Of a stretch of 64,000 nucleotides of DNA, positions 16,184 through 25,481 are shown in pieces. The notes below the pieces were generated by a model. The model was not told the origin of the DNA. It worked only from the letters and a program-made list of their open reading frames with translations, and made no database searches. The stretch is from positions 1-64,000 of the forward strand of contig MHBH01000026.1 of NCBI GenBank assembly GCA_001804805.1, read 5' to 3'. Numbering within the stretch: position 1 is the first letter of the stretch; each line of letters begins with the position of its first letter. The position numbers and the translations under genes are program-made. The stretch is from Lentisphaerae bacterium GWF2_49_21. GTDB taxonomy: Bacteria > Verrucomicrobiota > Lentisphaeria > Victivallales > GWF2-50-93.

Positions 16184-17863
16184 TCATTTGCCTTCTGGAA
16201 ACGCCACAGGCAGTTTTCCGGTGGGTATGCACAGGCCGAAGATGGCTTCTGCCGCTACCGACATCGCATCTGCGGAGAATCCCATTGTGCAGATCACTGT
16301 CGACGCTTCCGGTATTTCAAGCGCGTCAAATGGAGACTCCAAAGCAATCAGTACGGTCGGTTTGCCAAGGGCGATTATGGCTCTTGCAAGTTTCACCTGA
16401 TCCCTGGAGTTTATCGCATTTGCAGTTCCGAGGATGACCATGTCCGAAGATCTTGCAGTCTCAACGGCCTTCGCAATTACTTCATCAGTGATCTCCTGCG
16501 GTACAAGATAATCTTTAATATCGTGATGAATCTTCTTCACGGCGTCTGCCAGCATGTCGGAGGACTGTACTGGATCCATCGCACCTGCGATTTTCGAAGG
16601 TTCAGGGGAAATCACAGCGACACACTTTCCTTTTGCGGACAAAGGAAGAAGATTTACGGTGTCACGGATCAATGTGACTGAATTGGAGGCAATCTCAATT
16701 GCGGCCTTGCGCGCTTCCTTGCTCTTAAACGCCTCTTCTGCCTTCTCTGCATCAGTGAAAGGTTTTTCAAACAGCCCGAGCTTCATCTTTAGCCTGAAAA
16801 TCCTTCCAAGGGACTTGTCAATCCGTTCCCGGCTTATCTCTCCTCTGCGGGCAGCCTCGAGAACTGCTTCATATCCCTCAATGAAATGCTGTTCAGGTCC
16901 CCTGAGGAGAATTACGTCGCAGCCGGCCTGTATCGACATGACAGCCGCCTTCGCCGTCCCGAACTTTTCCTGAATCGCCTTCATGCGGAGCGCGTCAGAT
17001 TCGACTATCCCATCATATCCCCATTCCTCACGCAGGAGACCTTCAATTATTTTCTGAGAAAGAGTTGCCGGAAGTCCGCTTGGATCCAAACTTTCGATCA
17101 CGACATGCCCAGTCATCACTCCATCCGCGCCTTTTTGCAGGAGGGTTTTCAGGGGAATGTTGTCATGGCAGTCAAGTTCAGCCTTTGATTTAGTGACGCG
17201 CGCCATACCCTTGTGCGCATCGACAGCTGTTGCACCGTACCCTGGGAAATGCTTGATCATGACGGCTATTCCGGCCTTCTGATATCCTTCCATCATCGCA
17301 AAGGAATGTTTTGTCACAAGTTCCGGATCCTCTCCGAAAGAAGCCGCCTTGATTGTTGTCCTGCCGGCGAATGATATCACGTCTGTAATCGGCGCCTGGA
17401 CGAGATTTATCCCGAGCGCCTTCATCTGGAGACCGGAATGGTAGGCTACACGATTTGTTAATTCAGGATCGTCCGCCGCTCCGAAAGCCATGTGGCTGCC
17501 ATATACGAGTGCACCATATCTGTTGAGGTCGTTTCGAGTACCTCCTTCCTGGTCAATGCTGAAAATGAGGGGGATGCCGTTCTTTCTTCCGCAGGCGAGT
17601 TTCTGGAGATTGTTCAGGAGTTCCGCATTTTCCGAAGGGGAGAGATAGCGGTTGGGCTTTCCGACGACACGGCTGGCGTTGTCGTATTCCGCATTGATGC
17701 AATAGCGGATTACTCCGACGCCTATATCTTCCACGAAATTCCTGAGGTATCCTGGAATATCGCTTGATTGCAGGATCGGACTGCAAAGCTGTCCTACCTT
17801 TTCTTCTATGGACATTCCTGATATCGCAGCCGGGATGTCATCAGCTTGACTTATTTTCAACAT
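16184..17863 (-). CDS. Glycoside hydrolase family 3 (NagZ-like N-acetylhexosaminidase or related)
   Basis: A 559-residue cytosolic enzyme. The GH3 barrel shows IPLIFSIDQEGGTRNDL, the family signature KHFPGYGATAVDAHKGMARV with the NagZ-type His acting with an Asp, and GIVESDALRM with the nucleophile Asp. A C-terminal alpha/beta domain (about 370-555) contains SVTLIRDTVNLLPL and the terminal GKLPVAFPEG. The DAHKG dyad suggests an N-acetylglucosaminidase of the two-domain type, but beta-glucosidase cannot be excluded. It starts 37 bp after the GH36 gene and is the last gene of a leftward set that begins at 23593. Only a weak ribosome site (GAAAGAC) is seen. Confidence 0.85.
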   Translation of the reverse strand: MLKISQADDIPAAISGMSIEEKVGQLCSPILQSSDIPGYLRNFVEDIGVGVIRYCINAEYDNASRVVGKPNRYLSPSENAELLNNLQKLACGRKNGIPLIFSIDQEGGTRNDLNRYGALVYGSHMAFGAADDPELTNRVAYHSGLQMKALGINLVQAPITDVISFAGRTTIKAASFGEDPELVTKHSFAMMEGYQKAGIAVMIKHFPGYGATAVDAHKGMARVTKSKAELDCHDNIPLKTLLQKGADGVMTGHVVIESLDPSGLPATLSQKIIEGLLREEWGYDGIVESDALRMKAIQEKFGTAKAAVMSIQAGCDVILLRGPEQHFIEGYEAVLEAARRGEISRERIDKSLGRIFRLKMKLGLFEKPFTDAEKAEEAFKSKEARKAAIEIASNSVTLIRDTVNLLPLSAKGKCVAVISPEPSKIAGAMDPVQSSDMLADAVKKIHHDIKDYLVPQEITDEVIAKAVETARSSDMVILGTANAINSRDQVKLARAIIALGKPTVLIALESPFDALEIPEASTVICTMGFSADAMSVAAEAIFGLCIPTGKLPVAFPEGK

Positions 17864-17900
17864 TATCGTCTTTCATTTTATCAGCAGCCAAGAAAATATT

Positions 17901-20234
17901 TCAGTTGCAACTGATCTTGAAACTGCGTCCGGGTTTGACCGTCACTTCGGAAATCATGTATTTTCCATTGGAGGGGAACAAGGCTTTAATGGATACAGGA
18001 AAATTCCAGCGTGAAACAGTTTTACCCTGTATGGAATCCTTTTTGATTTTCACATCGGCAAGCTCGCATCCTCCGCCTGAAAGATGCATGTCGGTTCCGA
18101 GTATGACCGGTTTTCCGGTAAACTCCGCAAGTCTGATAAGCCTCATGCCATGAGGAGGAATTTCTATTTCCAGGATGTCCGAGGACTTTTTTATACCGAG
18201 GAATTTCCGAGTCCTGAACTCATAGAGGGAATATCTTCTACCCTTGCCTCCGAGCGGGAATTCCTTCAGGTAAATCCTTTTTTTAACCGGGAAATCCTCC
18301 CAATTGCCTGCGGCTATGGTGCGGATAGTCCCGAGAGTTCTGCTTGCAGGGGAGAGCTCCGTAAAGAAAAGAGACGGACATTCACTGGCGTCAGTGTCAA
18401 TCACCTTTGCGGGAGGAGCGATCTGCGGTGAAACATGTCGCAGCATCCTCATCCTGTCCTTTGGAAGTTCTTCTATCCTGTCAGAGAAACAGGACAAACC
18501 TCCGCCGAGATAATGGTTGACGACACAGGTGAAGGCCTCTTCGTCCGTGAAATGGCCTTCGGAAAGCTTGTAGTGTACCATGTCGCCGCGGAAAGGCTCT
18601 GTCCTTCTCCGGAGCATGAGTGCGTCTGGATCGCTGTGCCAGAACTTGTTCATGTAGTTCCTGAATACGTTCTGCTTGATCCTCCTCAGATGGCTCGTGA
18701 GTTTTACACGGAACTCATCCTTGCGTTTAAGTGGATCCCTTTCTGGTGCAAACCAGCCGCCGTAGACATCTGCACCGGCCCTGTTTGCATCACAGAGTCC
18801 GATGGAACCCTCGTAGATCCCCCCGCAGGCTATCAGATAGCAGTCCTTGAGGGCTTTCCTGATGATGGTCATGCCCCTCCTGTAGGCCTCCGCCCTGGTG
18901 CATTTCGGATCATGGAAAACTATGTCGCTCTTCTTGTCGGCCTCCACGATCAGCGCCCTGAGGAAATCCAGCTTGTGGTATGTGAAGCCCCATTTCACCA
19001 GTTTCGTATAAAGTTTTGTGAGATATTCTTCGGCATATGGCGAAGTCGGATCGACAACATATGCCTCGCGTCCGCATGCGAAGGGGAACATTTCACCCTT
19101 GGAATCCCGTGCAAAAAGGCCCGGGATCTGTTTTACGACCGGAGAAGTTCTTTCTACTACGAATGGACATGTCCAGATTCCCGCCTCGAATCCGGATTTC
19201 CTGATCATGTCCGCAATATATTCCATCCCGTGCGGAAACCTTTTCAGATTGGTCTCATATGAGCCCCAGTTGTCCATCCAGCCGTTGTCGAGCAGAAACG
19301 CATCGATCGGAATTTTATTTTGTTTCAGGGACTTGAGATTTTCCTTGACATCCGCCTCTCTCAGATCCTCGCCATAGAACTGCCAGCTGCAGAAGAAATT
19401 CGGTTTCTTCCGGGTGGAAGGCTTGAACTTCATTTCGGACGCAAGCATGTCTGCAAATGATTTGAGGGCTTCCATCTCATCGTCAGCCTGCATGAATACA
19501 ATCCAGTGCGTCTCCCTCCTGTCGCCTTTTTCAACAAGTATGTTGTCGAACTCGCAGATGGTTTCAAGTTCATCGAGGTTCTTCCTGTCCACGGCAGTCT
19601 TTACGGAAATGCTTGAGAGGTGCCTTGTCTGGCCAAGCACACCGATGAATAAACCTGGAACATTCCTGCCGTCTCTCCTTATGGAAATGCAGGGCTCGGA
19701 GATTATCCTGAGTTCGTTCGTGCTCTTTTTTCCCGCATCGGCAACGCCCATTCCAGCCTTTACTCCAGCGCTCGAGAATTCGGCGTCGATGAAATCCCAG
19801 TCAATGACGGATGGACGGTATACTCCGGGCACGTCGTTCTTGTGGCGCGACATCCTGAGAATTTTCCACTTGTCGAGGGCGGCATCCGCCACTTTTAAAT
19901 TATTTCCTTTCACAAGAGCAGGAGACAGCGATGAAAGCTTGAACGAGTCAGGCCCAGTGTTTTCAATTGCGAGTTTCGCAGCGAATATCTTTTTGTCGTT
20001 GGAAATGAAGAACTGTCGTTCCAATGAAAAAAGAGGAGACTTGGCCGAACTTGCAAAGACTTCCCCTTTGGAATTGCCTGCAGTTCCGGATTTCGCCGTC
20101 GGCCTGGAGAATTTAAGTTCTTCCGGACGGATCTTGTCGATTACGGGCATTTTGCATGCGGATTTCAGGTGGAACGCATTGCATGAGAGCGTGAATCCCC
20201 CAGCGGCATCGGACTTGAACTTTAAACTGGACAT
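17901..20234 (-). CDS. Glycoside hydrolase family 36-like alpha-galactosidase
   Basis: The 777-residue protein has an N-terminal beta-rich domain and a central barrel with FCSWQFYGEDLREADV, IPIDAFLLDNGWMDNWG, GIWTCPFVVE, the nucleophile Asp in YHKLDFLRA and a CGG...GLCDANRAGADV stretch that should hold the acid/base Asp. A C-terminal beta-domain follows. No signal peptide is present. The ATG at 20232-20234 is chosen because an earlier in-frame ATG at 20265 lies inside an intergenic hairpin repeat (20255-20345) and would give a non-family N-terminus. It sits between the LacI regulator and the GH3 gene on the same strand. Family assignment is good; alpha-galactosidase versus alpha-N-acetylgalactosaminidase is open. 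Confidence 0.85.
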   Translation of the reverse strand: MSSLKFKSDAAGGFTLSCNAFHLKSACKMPVIDKIRPEELKFSRPTAKSGTAGNSKGEVFASSAKSPLFSLERQFFISNDKKIFAAKLAIENTGPDSFKLSSLSPALVKGNNLKVADAALDKWKILRMSRHKNDVPGVYRPSVIDWDFIDAEFSSAGVKAGMGVADAGKKSTNELRIISEPCISIRRDGRNVPGLFIGVLGQTRHLSSISVKTAVDRKNLDELETICEFDNILVEKGDRRETHWIVFMQADDEMEALKSFADMLASEMKFKPSTRKKPNFFCSWQFYGEDLREADVKENLKSLKQNKIPIDAFLLDNGWMDNWGSYETNLKRFPHGMEYIADMIRKSGFEAGIWTCPFVVERTSPVVKQIPGLFARDSKGEMFPFACGREAYVVDPTSPYAEEYLTKLYTKLVKWGFTYHKLDFLRALIVEADKKSDIVFHDPKCTRAEAYRRGMTIIRKALKDCYLIACGGIYEGSIGLCDANRAGADVYGGWFAPERDPLKRKDEFRVKLTSHLRRIKQNVFRNYMNKFWHSDPDALMLRRRTEPFRGDMVHYKLSEGHFTDEEAFTCVVNHYLGGGLSCFSDRIEELPKDRMRMLRHVSPQIAPPAKVIDTDASECPSLFFTELSPASRTLGTIRTIAAGNWEDFPVKKRIYLKEFPLGGKGRRYSLYEFRTRKFLGIKKSSDILEIEIPPHGMRLIRLAEFTGKPVILGTDMHLSGGGCELADVKIKKDSIQGKTVSRWNFPVSIKALFPSNGKYMISEVTVKPGRSFKISCN

Positions 20235-20254
20235 GTTTTTCTTTCTTAATTTAT

Positions 20255-20345
20255 GGAGCGCCGACATCTTGCCGGCAATTTATTTATAAATTCATCTATG
20301 TCGATAAAGAAAATATTGCTATAGCCGGCGAGACGCCGGCGCTCC
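20255..20345. repeat. Paired-hairpin repeat between LacI and GH36 genes
   Basis: GGAGCGCCGACATCTTGCCGGC (given by its ends, 20255-20276) and its partner GCCGGC...GCCGGCGCTCC (20324-20345) form inward-facing hairpins with outer arms GGAGCGCCG/CGGCGCTCC. Similar GGAGCGCCGGCATCTTGCCGGC elements are at 35072 and 35778. The first arm overlaps a spurious ATG for the GH36 gene. Confidence 0.8.
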
Positions 20346-20346
20346 G

Positions 20347-21366
20347 TTACCCTTTCAGCGGTCCCGATGATGCCCTTTCAACCAGTTTGAAAGACATCGC
20401 CTCGTGTTTGGGAGGTGACTTGTCACCGCTGATCCGTGCGAGCATCAGTTCAAGCAGCCGGGCTCCGAGCTTGTCTATTGGATGATGCATCGTTGTCAGG
20501 GGAATGTAACCGAACGAAGAGAGTTCGACATCGTCGAAACCCACTACAGACAATTCATCCGGGATGCGTATTTTCAGCTCTCCTGTAGCCCTGAGGACGC
20601 CCTGTGCGCTGAAGTCGTTCATCACGAGCAGAGCAGTCGGATGATCCTTCTCCGACAGGATGGAAAGGGCTGCATGATATGCCGCCTGCGGATTCGGATC
20701 TGAACGGACACATGAGGCCGAGACCTCCTTTGAAGCATGTTCTTTCGCCGTCTTCGTGAAGCTTTTTCCGCGTTCCTCGTCGGCTGTTCCGAGATATGCA
20801 ATTTTCCGGTGGCCGAGTCCGATGAGATATTCCGTGGCGATCCTTGTAGCGCCCGTGAAATCAGGATAGATGGCGTCGAGTGGATAATCATCGGCCACTT
20901 TGCGGCGGAGTACTATCGGCCTTGCGCCAGGTTTTCCTGCGATGTTCGCAATTTTTTCAGCGTTCTCGGTCCATTCGCGGATTTCCATTATGATGCCGTC
21001 GAGATGCATGTTCAGGAACGAGTTCAGGAGAGGATCGGTGTTCTTGTCGAAATATCCTGTCACGATCTCGTAGTTGTGCAACCTGGCCTGTTCGAGGATA
21101 GTCGCATTCAATGTGGAATAGAACGGATTTTGAATGTGTGGAAGGAGGAGACCTATCCTTCCGGTGCGGCCTTTCGCGAGGCTCGATGCGATCGACGACG
21201 GACGGTAGTTGAGCTTATCCGCAAGTTCCTTTATGCGGATCCTTGTCGTCAGCTTGATTAGAGGATCGTTCTTTAGCGCACGCGACACGGTCGCCGTAGA
21301 GACGCCCGCCTCCTGTGCCAGGTCGTAGATCGTCAACCTCTCTTCCCTTGGATTTATTGCATTCAT
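20347..21366 (-). CDS. LacI-family transcriptional regulator, probable master of the AAACCG regulon
   Basis: A 339-residue LacI protein: helix-turn-helix LTIYDLAQEAGVSTATVSRALKN, hinge LNYRPSSIASSLAKG, then the sensor with GRIGLLLPHIQNPFYSTL, GLGHRKIAYLGTADEERG, ALLVMNDFSAQGVLRA and IPDELSVVGFDDVEL. AGGAG precedes the ATG. It lies 17 bp after the oligogalacturonate lyase-like gene in the operon driven from 23634-23682, whose promoter contains an AAACCG-centred palindrome typical of LacI operators. The same operator occurs at 33112-33151. The simplest reading is that this protein represses its own operon, the divergent secreted GH2-type operon and the GH10/six-hairpin pair. The inducer is unknown. 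Confidence 0.9.
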   Translation of the reverse strand: MNAINPREERLTIYDLAQEAGVSTATVSRALKNDPLIKLTTRIRIKELADKLNYRPSSIASSLAKGRTGRIGLLLPHIQNPFYSTLNATILEQARLHNYEIVTGYFDKNTDPLLNSFLNMHLDGIIMEIREWTENAEKIANIAGKPGARPIVLRRKVADDYPLDAIYPDFTGATRIATEYLIGLGHRKIAYLGTADEERGKSFTKTAKEHASKEVSASCVRSDPNPQAAYHAALSILSEKDHPTALLVMNDFSAQGVLRATGELKIRIPDELSVVGFDDVELSSFGYIPLTTMHHPIDKLGARLLELMLARISGDKSPPKHEAMSFKLVERASSGPLKG

Positions 21367-21383
21367 ATTTTTCTCCTCATATT

Positions 21384-22523
21384 TTATTCCCCTTTTATTT
21401 CCGGCAGACTTTCAAAATCCACCATCGGTACCGTGTAGACATTCACATATCCGCCCCTGCGGTCGGTGCTGAACACCACGTATTTCCCATCGGGCGAAAT
21501 CCGCGGATGCGGATGCGATTCCTGGAACTTCATGCTCGATTCGTGCCTGCAGAGAAGACGCGGCCCGAGATATTTCAGCCCGTCCCATTTCCACGTGCGG
21601 ATGACTCCGGCCCCGTCGCCGACAATGAGATTCTCGTCCATCGAGAATATGTGTCCGGTGCTCCCGGGGAATTCAGCCTCGACATGGTTGGTGTTGTCAA
21701 AATTAATCCTCCCTAGGAACTTCTTTCCGTTTTTCCTCTTTCCATGGAATCCAAGACGGAGTCCGTCGGCATACCAATATTCATGGCCGGGATGCTCATC
21801 ACCCTTGCGCGGACGTATCTTCCAGTTCTTTCCGGTATTCACATCCAGACCCCAAATCCTGTTGTCCACCTTCTCCCAGGGCCCTTCATGGCAGTATGAA
21901 AGGAGATGTGACTGGGTAGGAGAGGTGTTGACATGCCCGATCCAGCTCTTCTCCTCGAAGACAGTTTCAATTTTTCCACCTTTTGACGGTATGCGGAGGA
22001 TTTTACTCAACGGTTTGAGGCTCCATATCTCTTCGAAGCCGACATATCCGTTCGCCAGATCTATTTCGAATCCGCCTTTGATCTCCTCGTATACGCCGAC
22101 ATAGATGAATTTTCCGTCGGCGGAACAGTTTGTCACAGAAAAGTTCCAGCCATCGCCTAAGTTGTCCAGGACTGACACCTTTCCCGTCTTCAGATCTACG
22201 GCTTTCAGGCATTTCTCATGGACAAGGTATGCCTCGTCCCTTTTAGGATTAATCGATGTAGCATGGAAGGAATATCTTTTTCCTGTCTTGTCCGTAACGA
22301 AATCCGTGATCTGCCTGATCTCCCCATTGGAAAGTTCAATGCTGAAAAGATTCCTGTTGTTGTTCCGGTCAGATGCGAAAAGCAGTTTTCTCCCCTTGTC
22401 GAACCAGCCCGGATTCGTGAAGTAGAGATGATGGCTGTGCCCGCAGTAGTTCGTCCATTGAGTGACTTCAACTCCGCTGGCAGGATCCTTGTATGTCTTT
22501 TTTTCTATTTGATTCTTGTTCAT
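21384..22523 (-). CDS. Oligogalacturonate lyase-like seven-bladed beta-propeller (PL22)
   Basis: A 379-residue cytosolic protein. GHSHHLYFTNPGWFDKG and KLLFASDRNNNRNLFSIEL at the N-terminus and ESHPHPRISPDGKYVVFSTD at the C-terminus are typical of family 22 oligogalacturonide lyases, in which histidines coordinate manganese, and the repeated SxxGKxIYV blades fit a propeller. Family members cleave short unsaturated oligogalacturonides to 5-keto-4-deoxyuronate. If so, the operon handles pectin-derived fragments, although propellers of this type in Lentisphaerota-like genomes may have other uronate-containing substrates. AAGGAG precedes the ATG. The gene overlaps the upstream URO-D gene by 4 bp (ATGA), which implies translational coupling. 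Confidence 0.82.
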   Translation of the reverse strand: MNKNQIEKKTYKDPASGVEVTQWTNYCGHSHHLYFTNPGWFDKGRKLLFASDRNNNRNLFSIELSNGEIRQITDFVTDKTGKRYSFHATSINPKRDEAYLVHEKCLKAVDLKTGKVSVLDNLGDGWNFSVTNCSADGKFIYVGVYEEIKGGFEIDLANGYVGFEEIWSLKPLSKILRIPSKGGKIETVFEEKSWIGHVNTSPTQSHLLSYCHEGPWEKVDNRIWGLDVNTGKNWKIRPRKGDEHPGHEYWYADGLRLGFHGKRKNGKKFLGRINFDNTNHVEAEFPGSTGHIFSMDENLIVGDGAGVIRTWKWDGLKYLGPRLLCRHESSMKFQESHPHPRISPDGKYVVFSTDRRGGYVNVYTVPMVDFESLPEIKGE

Positions 22524-23593
22524 TTTTTCTCCTTCGTATGAATTTTCACCAGTTCCTCTTCAAAACGTAATGCCTCGTCCCTTGTTTCCACCCTGACCAG
22601 GCAAAATACCCTCGGATTGTTGATGCGTTCGGCGATTTTAAGTACCTTCTCCGCCGGACCGTCCACGATCTGGCCTTTTCCGAGTCTGTCGATTTTAACG
22701 TGAAGGTCGGTCCAGTCGGTCGTTGCGGCTTCGCCGGCGCCGGGCTGCCACTGTATCACGGAAATCTTCTTCACGGTGCAGATGTCCTCGAGATGGCGTA
22801 TGGCGTCGGGTCCGTCGAGATGATAGACAGCTTGTTCAAGGACTTCCGATTCGCAGATAAGGCTTGGCATTCCGAACTTCCTGAACATGTCCGCGCTTAT
22901 CATGCACGAGAAGTCGCACTGCGGCACGGCCAGGTTCCCTGAAGAATACATCCAATGACGTGTGACCGTTCCGTATTTATCTATATCTGCCTCCTTTGAA
23001 AGGATGCGCCAGGCCTCGATGAAGCAGCGGTCGACTTTCCGGAGCGCCCTGGCGACAGCCTCAGGACATTCCATGAGGTCCACGGAGAGCATTTCTGCAC
23101 CGCGCATGGCGCAAAGGCAATCGAGTCCACCCTGCAGGTTCGGTGGGGCGATCACAAGGCGGTCATCGAACCTTTTGCGAAGTTCGCGGATGCATTCGAT
23201 GGTTCGGTTCCACCAGAAACCTTCGGTGTGGAGGTGTATTTCAGTCTTGTCCCAGTCCTCGACGAAGTGGATTGGCCAGGAAGTGGCGGCATTGCCGTTC
23301 ACGAGTTCCAGTTCGGTGCCGAGGAGGGCGGCGAAATGATCGGGGCCGTACTGGACGCGGAAGTGAGGGACTAGATCACCGAAGAACTCATGTGTTTCGG
23401 CCCATTTTTCAATGCGGTCGCCAATATCCTTTATATCTCCCTTGATGAGTTCTCCGCCTTCAGGGATTTGGGTTTCCTTGACTCCTTTTTTAGGGAGGCG
23501 AAGTGCGTAAACGGGACGCAACTCCTGAGGTTTTCCCTCCCAGAACCTGTCCCAGCGCTTCTTGACATCAGGAAATGATTTGAGGAATTCCAT
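22520..23593 (-). CDS. URO-D/MtaA-fold family protein, first gene of pectin/xylan-type operon
   Basis: A 357-residue TIM-barrel protein. Recognisable family segments are MRGAEMLSVDLMECPEAVARAL, ISADMFRKFGMPSLICESEVLEQAVYHLDGPDAIRHLEDI and the C-terminal KIAERINNPRVFCLVR. The usual H-x-C-G metal motif is replaced by YHLDGPDA, so metal binding differs from the URO-D protein at 11244. Its reaction is unknown. It is the first gene after the promoter-operator at 23634-23682 and overlaps the oligogalacturonate lyase-like gene by 4 bp. No Shine-Dalgarno sequence is present; instead a 25-bp palindrome (23595-23619) abuts the start codon. Confidence 0.8.
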   Translation of the reverse strand: MEFLKSFPDVKKRWDRFWEGKPQELRPVYALRLPKKGVKETQIPEGGELIKGDIKDIGDRIEKWAETHEFFGDLVPHFRVQYGPDHFAALLGTELELVNGNAATSWPIHFVEDWDKTEIHLHTEGFWWNRTIECIRELRKRFDDRLVIAPPNLQGGLDCLCAMRGAEMLSVDLMECPEAVARALRKVDRCFIEAWRILSKEADIDKYGTVTRHWMYSSGNLAVPQCDFSCMISADMFRKFGMPSLICESEVLEQAVYHLDGPDAIRHLEDICTVKKISVIQWQPGAGEAATTDWTDLHVKIDRLGKGQIVDGPAEKVLKIAERINNPRVFCLVRVETRDEALRFEEELVKIHTKEKK

Positions 23594-23594
23594 A

Positions 23595-23619
23595 TTTAAA
23601 CAAAGCTTTCTTGTTTAAA
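23595..23619. promoter_or_regulatory. Palindrome abutting the start codon of the URO-D gene
   Basis: TTTAAACAA (23595-23603) and TTGTTTAAA (23611-23619) form a perfect 9-7-9 inverted repeat ending 1 bp before the ATG (read leftward). It lies in the 5' leader where a ribosome site should be, so it may be a second operator or an RNA structure that limits translation. Confidence 0.5.
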
Positions 23620-23633
23620 AATTAAAAAAATAT

Positions 23634-23682
23634 TTTAAACCGCTTGACATTTAATTTAAACCGCTTAAAATAGATGTCAAGC
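23634..23682. promoter_or_regulatory. Bidirectional promoter-operator with nested palindromes (site 1)
   Basis: Rightward: TTGACA (23644-23649), 17 bp, AAAATA (23667-23672). Leftward on the other strand: TTGACA (from 23680 down) and AAATTA 17 bp on. The boxes form an outer palindrome GCTTGACAT/ATGTCAAGC (23642-23650 and 23674-23682). Inside lies TTTAAACCGCTT (23655-23666), repeated directly 21 bp away (23634-23645). The AAACCG core is like LacI-family operators. A near-identical module stands at 33112-33151. Confidence 0.7.
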
Positions 23683-23731
23683 AAAGAGTTTTATTAAAAT
23701 TTAAAAAAGTTTAAATATGAGGAGAAATACC

Positions 23732-24352
23732 ATGAAAGCTCGTTCAATCGCCGGACTGATCCTCTCAGCGCAACTTGTCTTTTCCTTTACAAATCTAATT
23801 GCCGCCGACACCGTCGCGGTCCAGGACGGAAGAATAGACATAGATGTAAAGAACGCTCCAGAAAATCTCCAGCTCACAGTTGTCGAGGCCTCAAAGGACA
23901 CTGTCGCCAAGAACGGTTCGAAAAGCTCCCTGGTAATCTGGGAATTTACGCCAAAGGAGGGTGAATGGACCCAGATCAATATAAAGATCAAATCAAATGT
24001 TGAGTGCACTGCCCGCCTGCGGCTCAAATCAAAATTCACAAAGGAAGATCCGGTATGGATGCTCTATGACATGATTGAAGTCAAATCCACGCAGATTTCA
24101 AATGCTGATTTCGAGGAGGCGCCCACAAAGACCAATGGCTGGATCATGGAACAGCAGGTCCAGGGAAAAGGAGCCCAGTGGGTGAAGGATGCGAAAGTCG
24201 CAAAGAGCAACAATGGCTTTGTCATGGTCTGGCACAACGGTCCGGCGACATATGGAAACCTCAATCTTTCGGCAGACACCGTCGTAGAAGTCAGCGTATG
24301 GGTAAGGAAACCTACAAAGGAAATCATTGACGCAGCAATGGCGGCGAAGTAG
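23732..24352 (+). CDS. Small secreted protein homologous to the N-terminal domain of the large GH2-type enzyme
   Basis: The protein has 206 residues from the ATG at 23732, which is preceded by AGGAG at a 7-bp distance and gives a clean signal peptide (KARSIAGLILSAQLVFSF, cleaved near IAAD). An ATG at 23717 lacks a ribosome site. The whole mature part matches residues about 30-200 of the protein at 25592-30736: GRIDIDVKNAPENLQLTVVEAS, ECTARLRLKSKFTKED, VWMLYD and MVWHNGPATYGNLNLSADTV all have counterparts there. No catalytic motif is seen. It looks like a free-standing copy of a glycan- or surface-binding module. It is the first rightward gene from promoter site 1. Confidence 0.75.
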   Translation: MKARSIAGLILSAQLVFSFTNLIAADTVAVQDGRIDIDVKNAPENLQLTVVEASKDTVAKNGSKSSLVIWEFTPKEGEWTQINIKIKSNVECTARLRLKSKFTKEDPVWMLYDMIEVKSTQISNADFEEAPTKTNGWIMEQQVQGKGAQWVKDAKVAKSNNGFVMVWHNGPATYGNLNLSADTVVEVSVWVRKPTKEIIDAAMAAK

Positions 24353-24456
24353 GAATGGATGATTGGGTAGAGCTAAAAAATGCACCGATAAAAAATGTTG
24401 GAGTTCACAGCTTTAGCTTGTCTTTTCTAGATTATAAATTTCACAGAGGTGTTAAG

Positions 24457-25476
24457 ATGCGAACAGTATGTATTATGATAGCGGGTTTGATGGCAATCCA
24501 GTTATGCACGACTGCCGCTGACGCACCGGCTGCAAAACCGGCACAACCCGGAGGCAAGACCATTAAAATATTGCTCATAGGGAACAGCTTTTCCCAGAAC
24601 GCCACGGAGTATCTTCCCAAGCTGGTCGAATCGCAGGGCAATTCACTCATCCTGGGGCATGCGGAACTCGGTGGATGTTCCCTGGAAAAGCATTGGGGCA
24701 TGGTGGAGAAGTTCGAAGCCAACCCTGCCGATAAGGAAAGCAAATACTACAACAAGAAAAGTCTGAAGGAGATGCTTGAGGGCGACAAATGGGACATTGT
24801 CACGATGCAGCAGCATTCCTGGCTGAGCTACGACATCAAGACCTATCAGCCGTTCGCCACCAAGCTGGCCGACTTCATCCGCAAACATGCGCCACAGGCC
24901 AAGATCTACCTGCAGGAGACCTGGGCCTACCGCAAGGACGACATGGGTCTTCTCAAAAAGACGAATATCACGCCGGAACAGATGTACGTGAAACTGAATG
25001 GGAACTATGCGAAGATCGCAAATGAGATCAAGGCTGACAAGATCATCCCTTCGGGAACGGCGTTCCAGAACATTGGACAGGATCCGCGCTGGCTGCTCGA
25101 GCTCCAGGAGAACGTTGACAAGGCTGCATTCAAATATCCCGATCTGCCGCTCCAGAAGCATTCGCTTATCCGCGGATGGGGCTGGACCAAGAAGGACGGC
25201 AAGTCTTCCACTTCACTTACAGCGAAGGAGATTGAAGAGAGGGCTGCAGGAAAAGACAAGGGGGGCGACTACGAGCTCACATACGACGCCAAACACTGCA
25301 ATTCTTTCGGAAAATATATGCTGGCGCTTGTCTGGTATGAGACGATCTACGGAGAGTTGACAAAGCCCGCATTCAAGCCTGCAGATATTCCCGAGGCGGA
25401 CGCGGCAATCATACGTGAGTATGCCCACAAGACCGTCAAGGAAGGGTTGAAACCGCAAATGCCAGGAAAGAAATAA
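24457..25476 (+). CDS. Secreted SGNH/GDSL hydrolase (DUF4886-type)
   Basis: The protein has 339 residues from the ATG at 24457, where AGAGGTG precedes the codon and a signal peptide (MRTVCIMIAGLMAIQLCTTAAD) follows. An in-frame ATG at 24355 lies in a dispersed ATGGATGATTGG repeat and would bury the signal. Block I is LLIGNSFSQNATEYLP with the nucleophile Ser, a block with WDIVTMQQHSWLS follows, and the C-terminal DAKHCNSFGKYMLAL supplies Asp/His. Members of this group are putative carbohydrate esterases. It lies between the small secreted protein and the large GH2-type gene in one rightward operon, so removing acyl groups from the same glycan is likely. Confidence 0.8.
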   Translation: MRTVCIMIAGLMAIQLCTTAADAPAAKPAQPGGKTIKILLIGNSFSQNATEYLPKLVESQGNSLILGHAELGGCSLEKHWGMVEKFEANPADKESKYYNKKSLKEMLEGDKWDIVTMQQHSWLSYDIKTYQPFATKLADFIRKHAPQAKIYLQETWAYRKDDMGLLKKTNITPEQMYVKLNGNYAKIANEIKADKIIPSGTAFQNIGQDPRWLLELQENVDKAAFKYPDLPLQKHSLIRGWGWTKKDGKSSTSLTAKEIEERAAGKDKGGDYELTYDAKHCNSFGKYMLALVWYETIYGELTKPAFKPADIPEADAAIIREYAHKTVKEGLKPQMPGKK

Positions 25477-25481
25477 TCTTT

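Noticed and set aside
18435..19262. 275-residue open frame antisense to the GH36 gene
   Set aside because: It overlaps the catalytic core of GH36 in full and has no recognisable motif; a codon-bias shadow.
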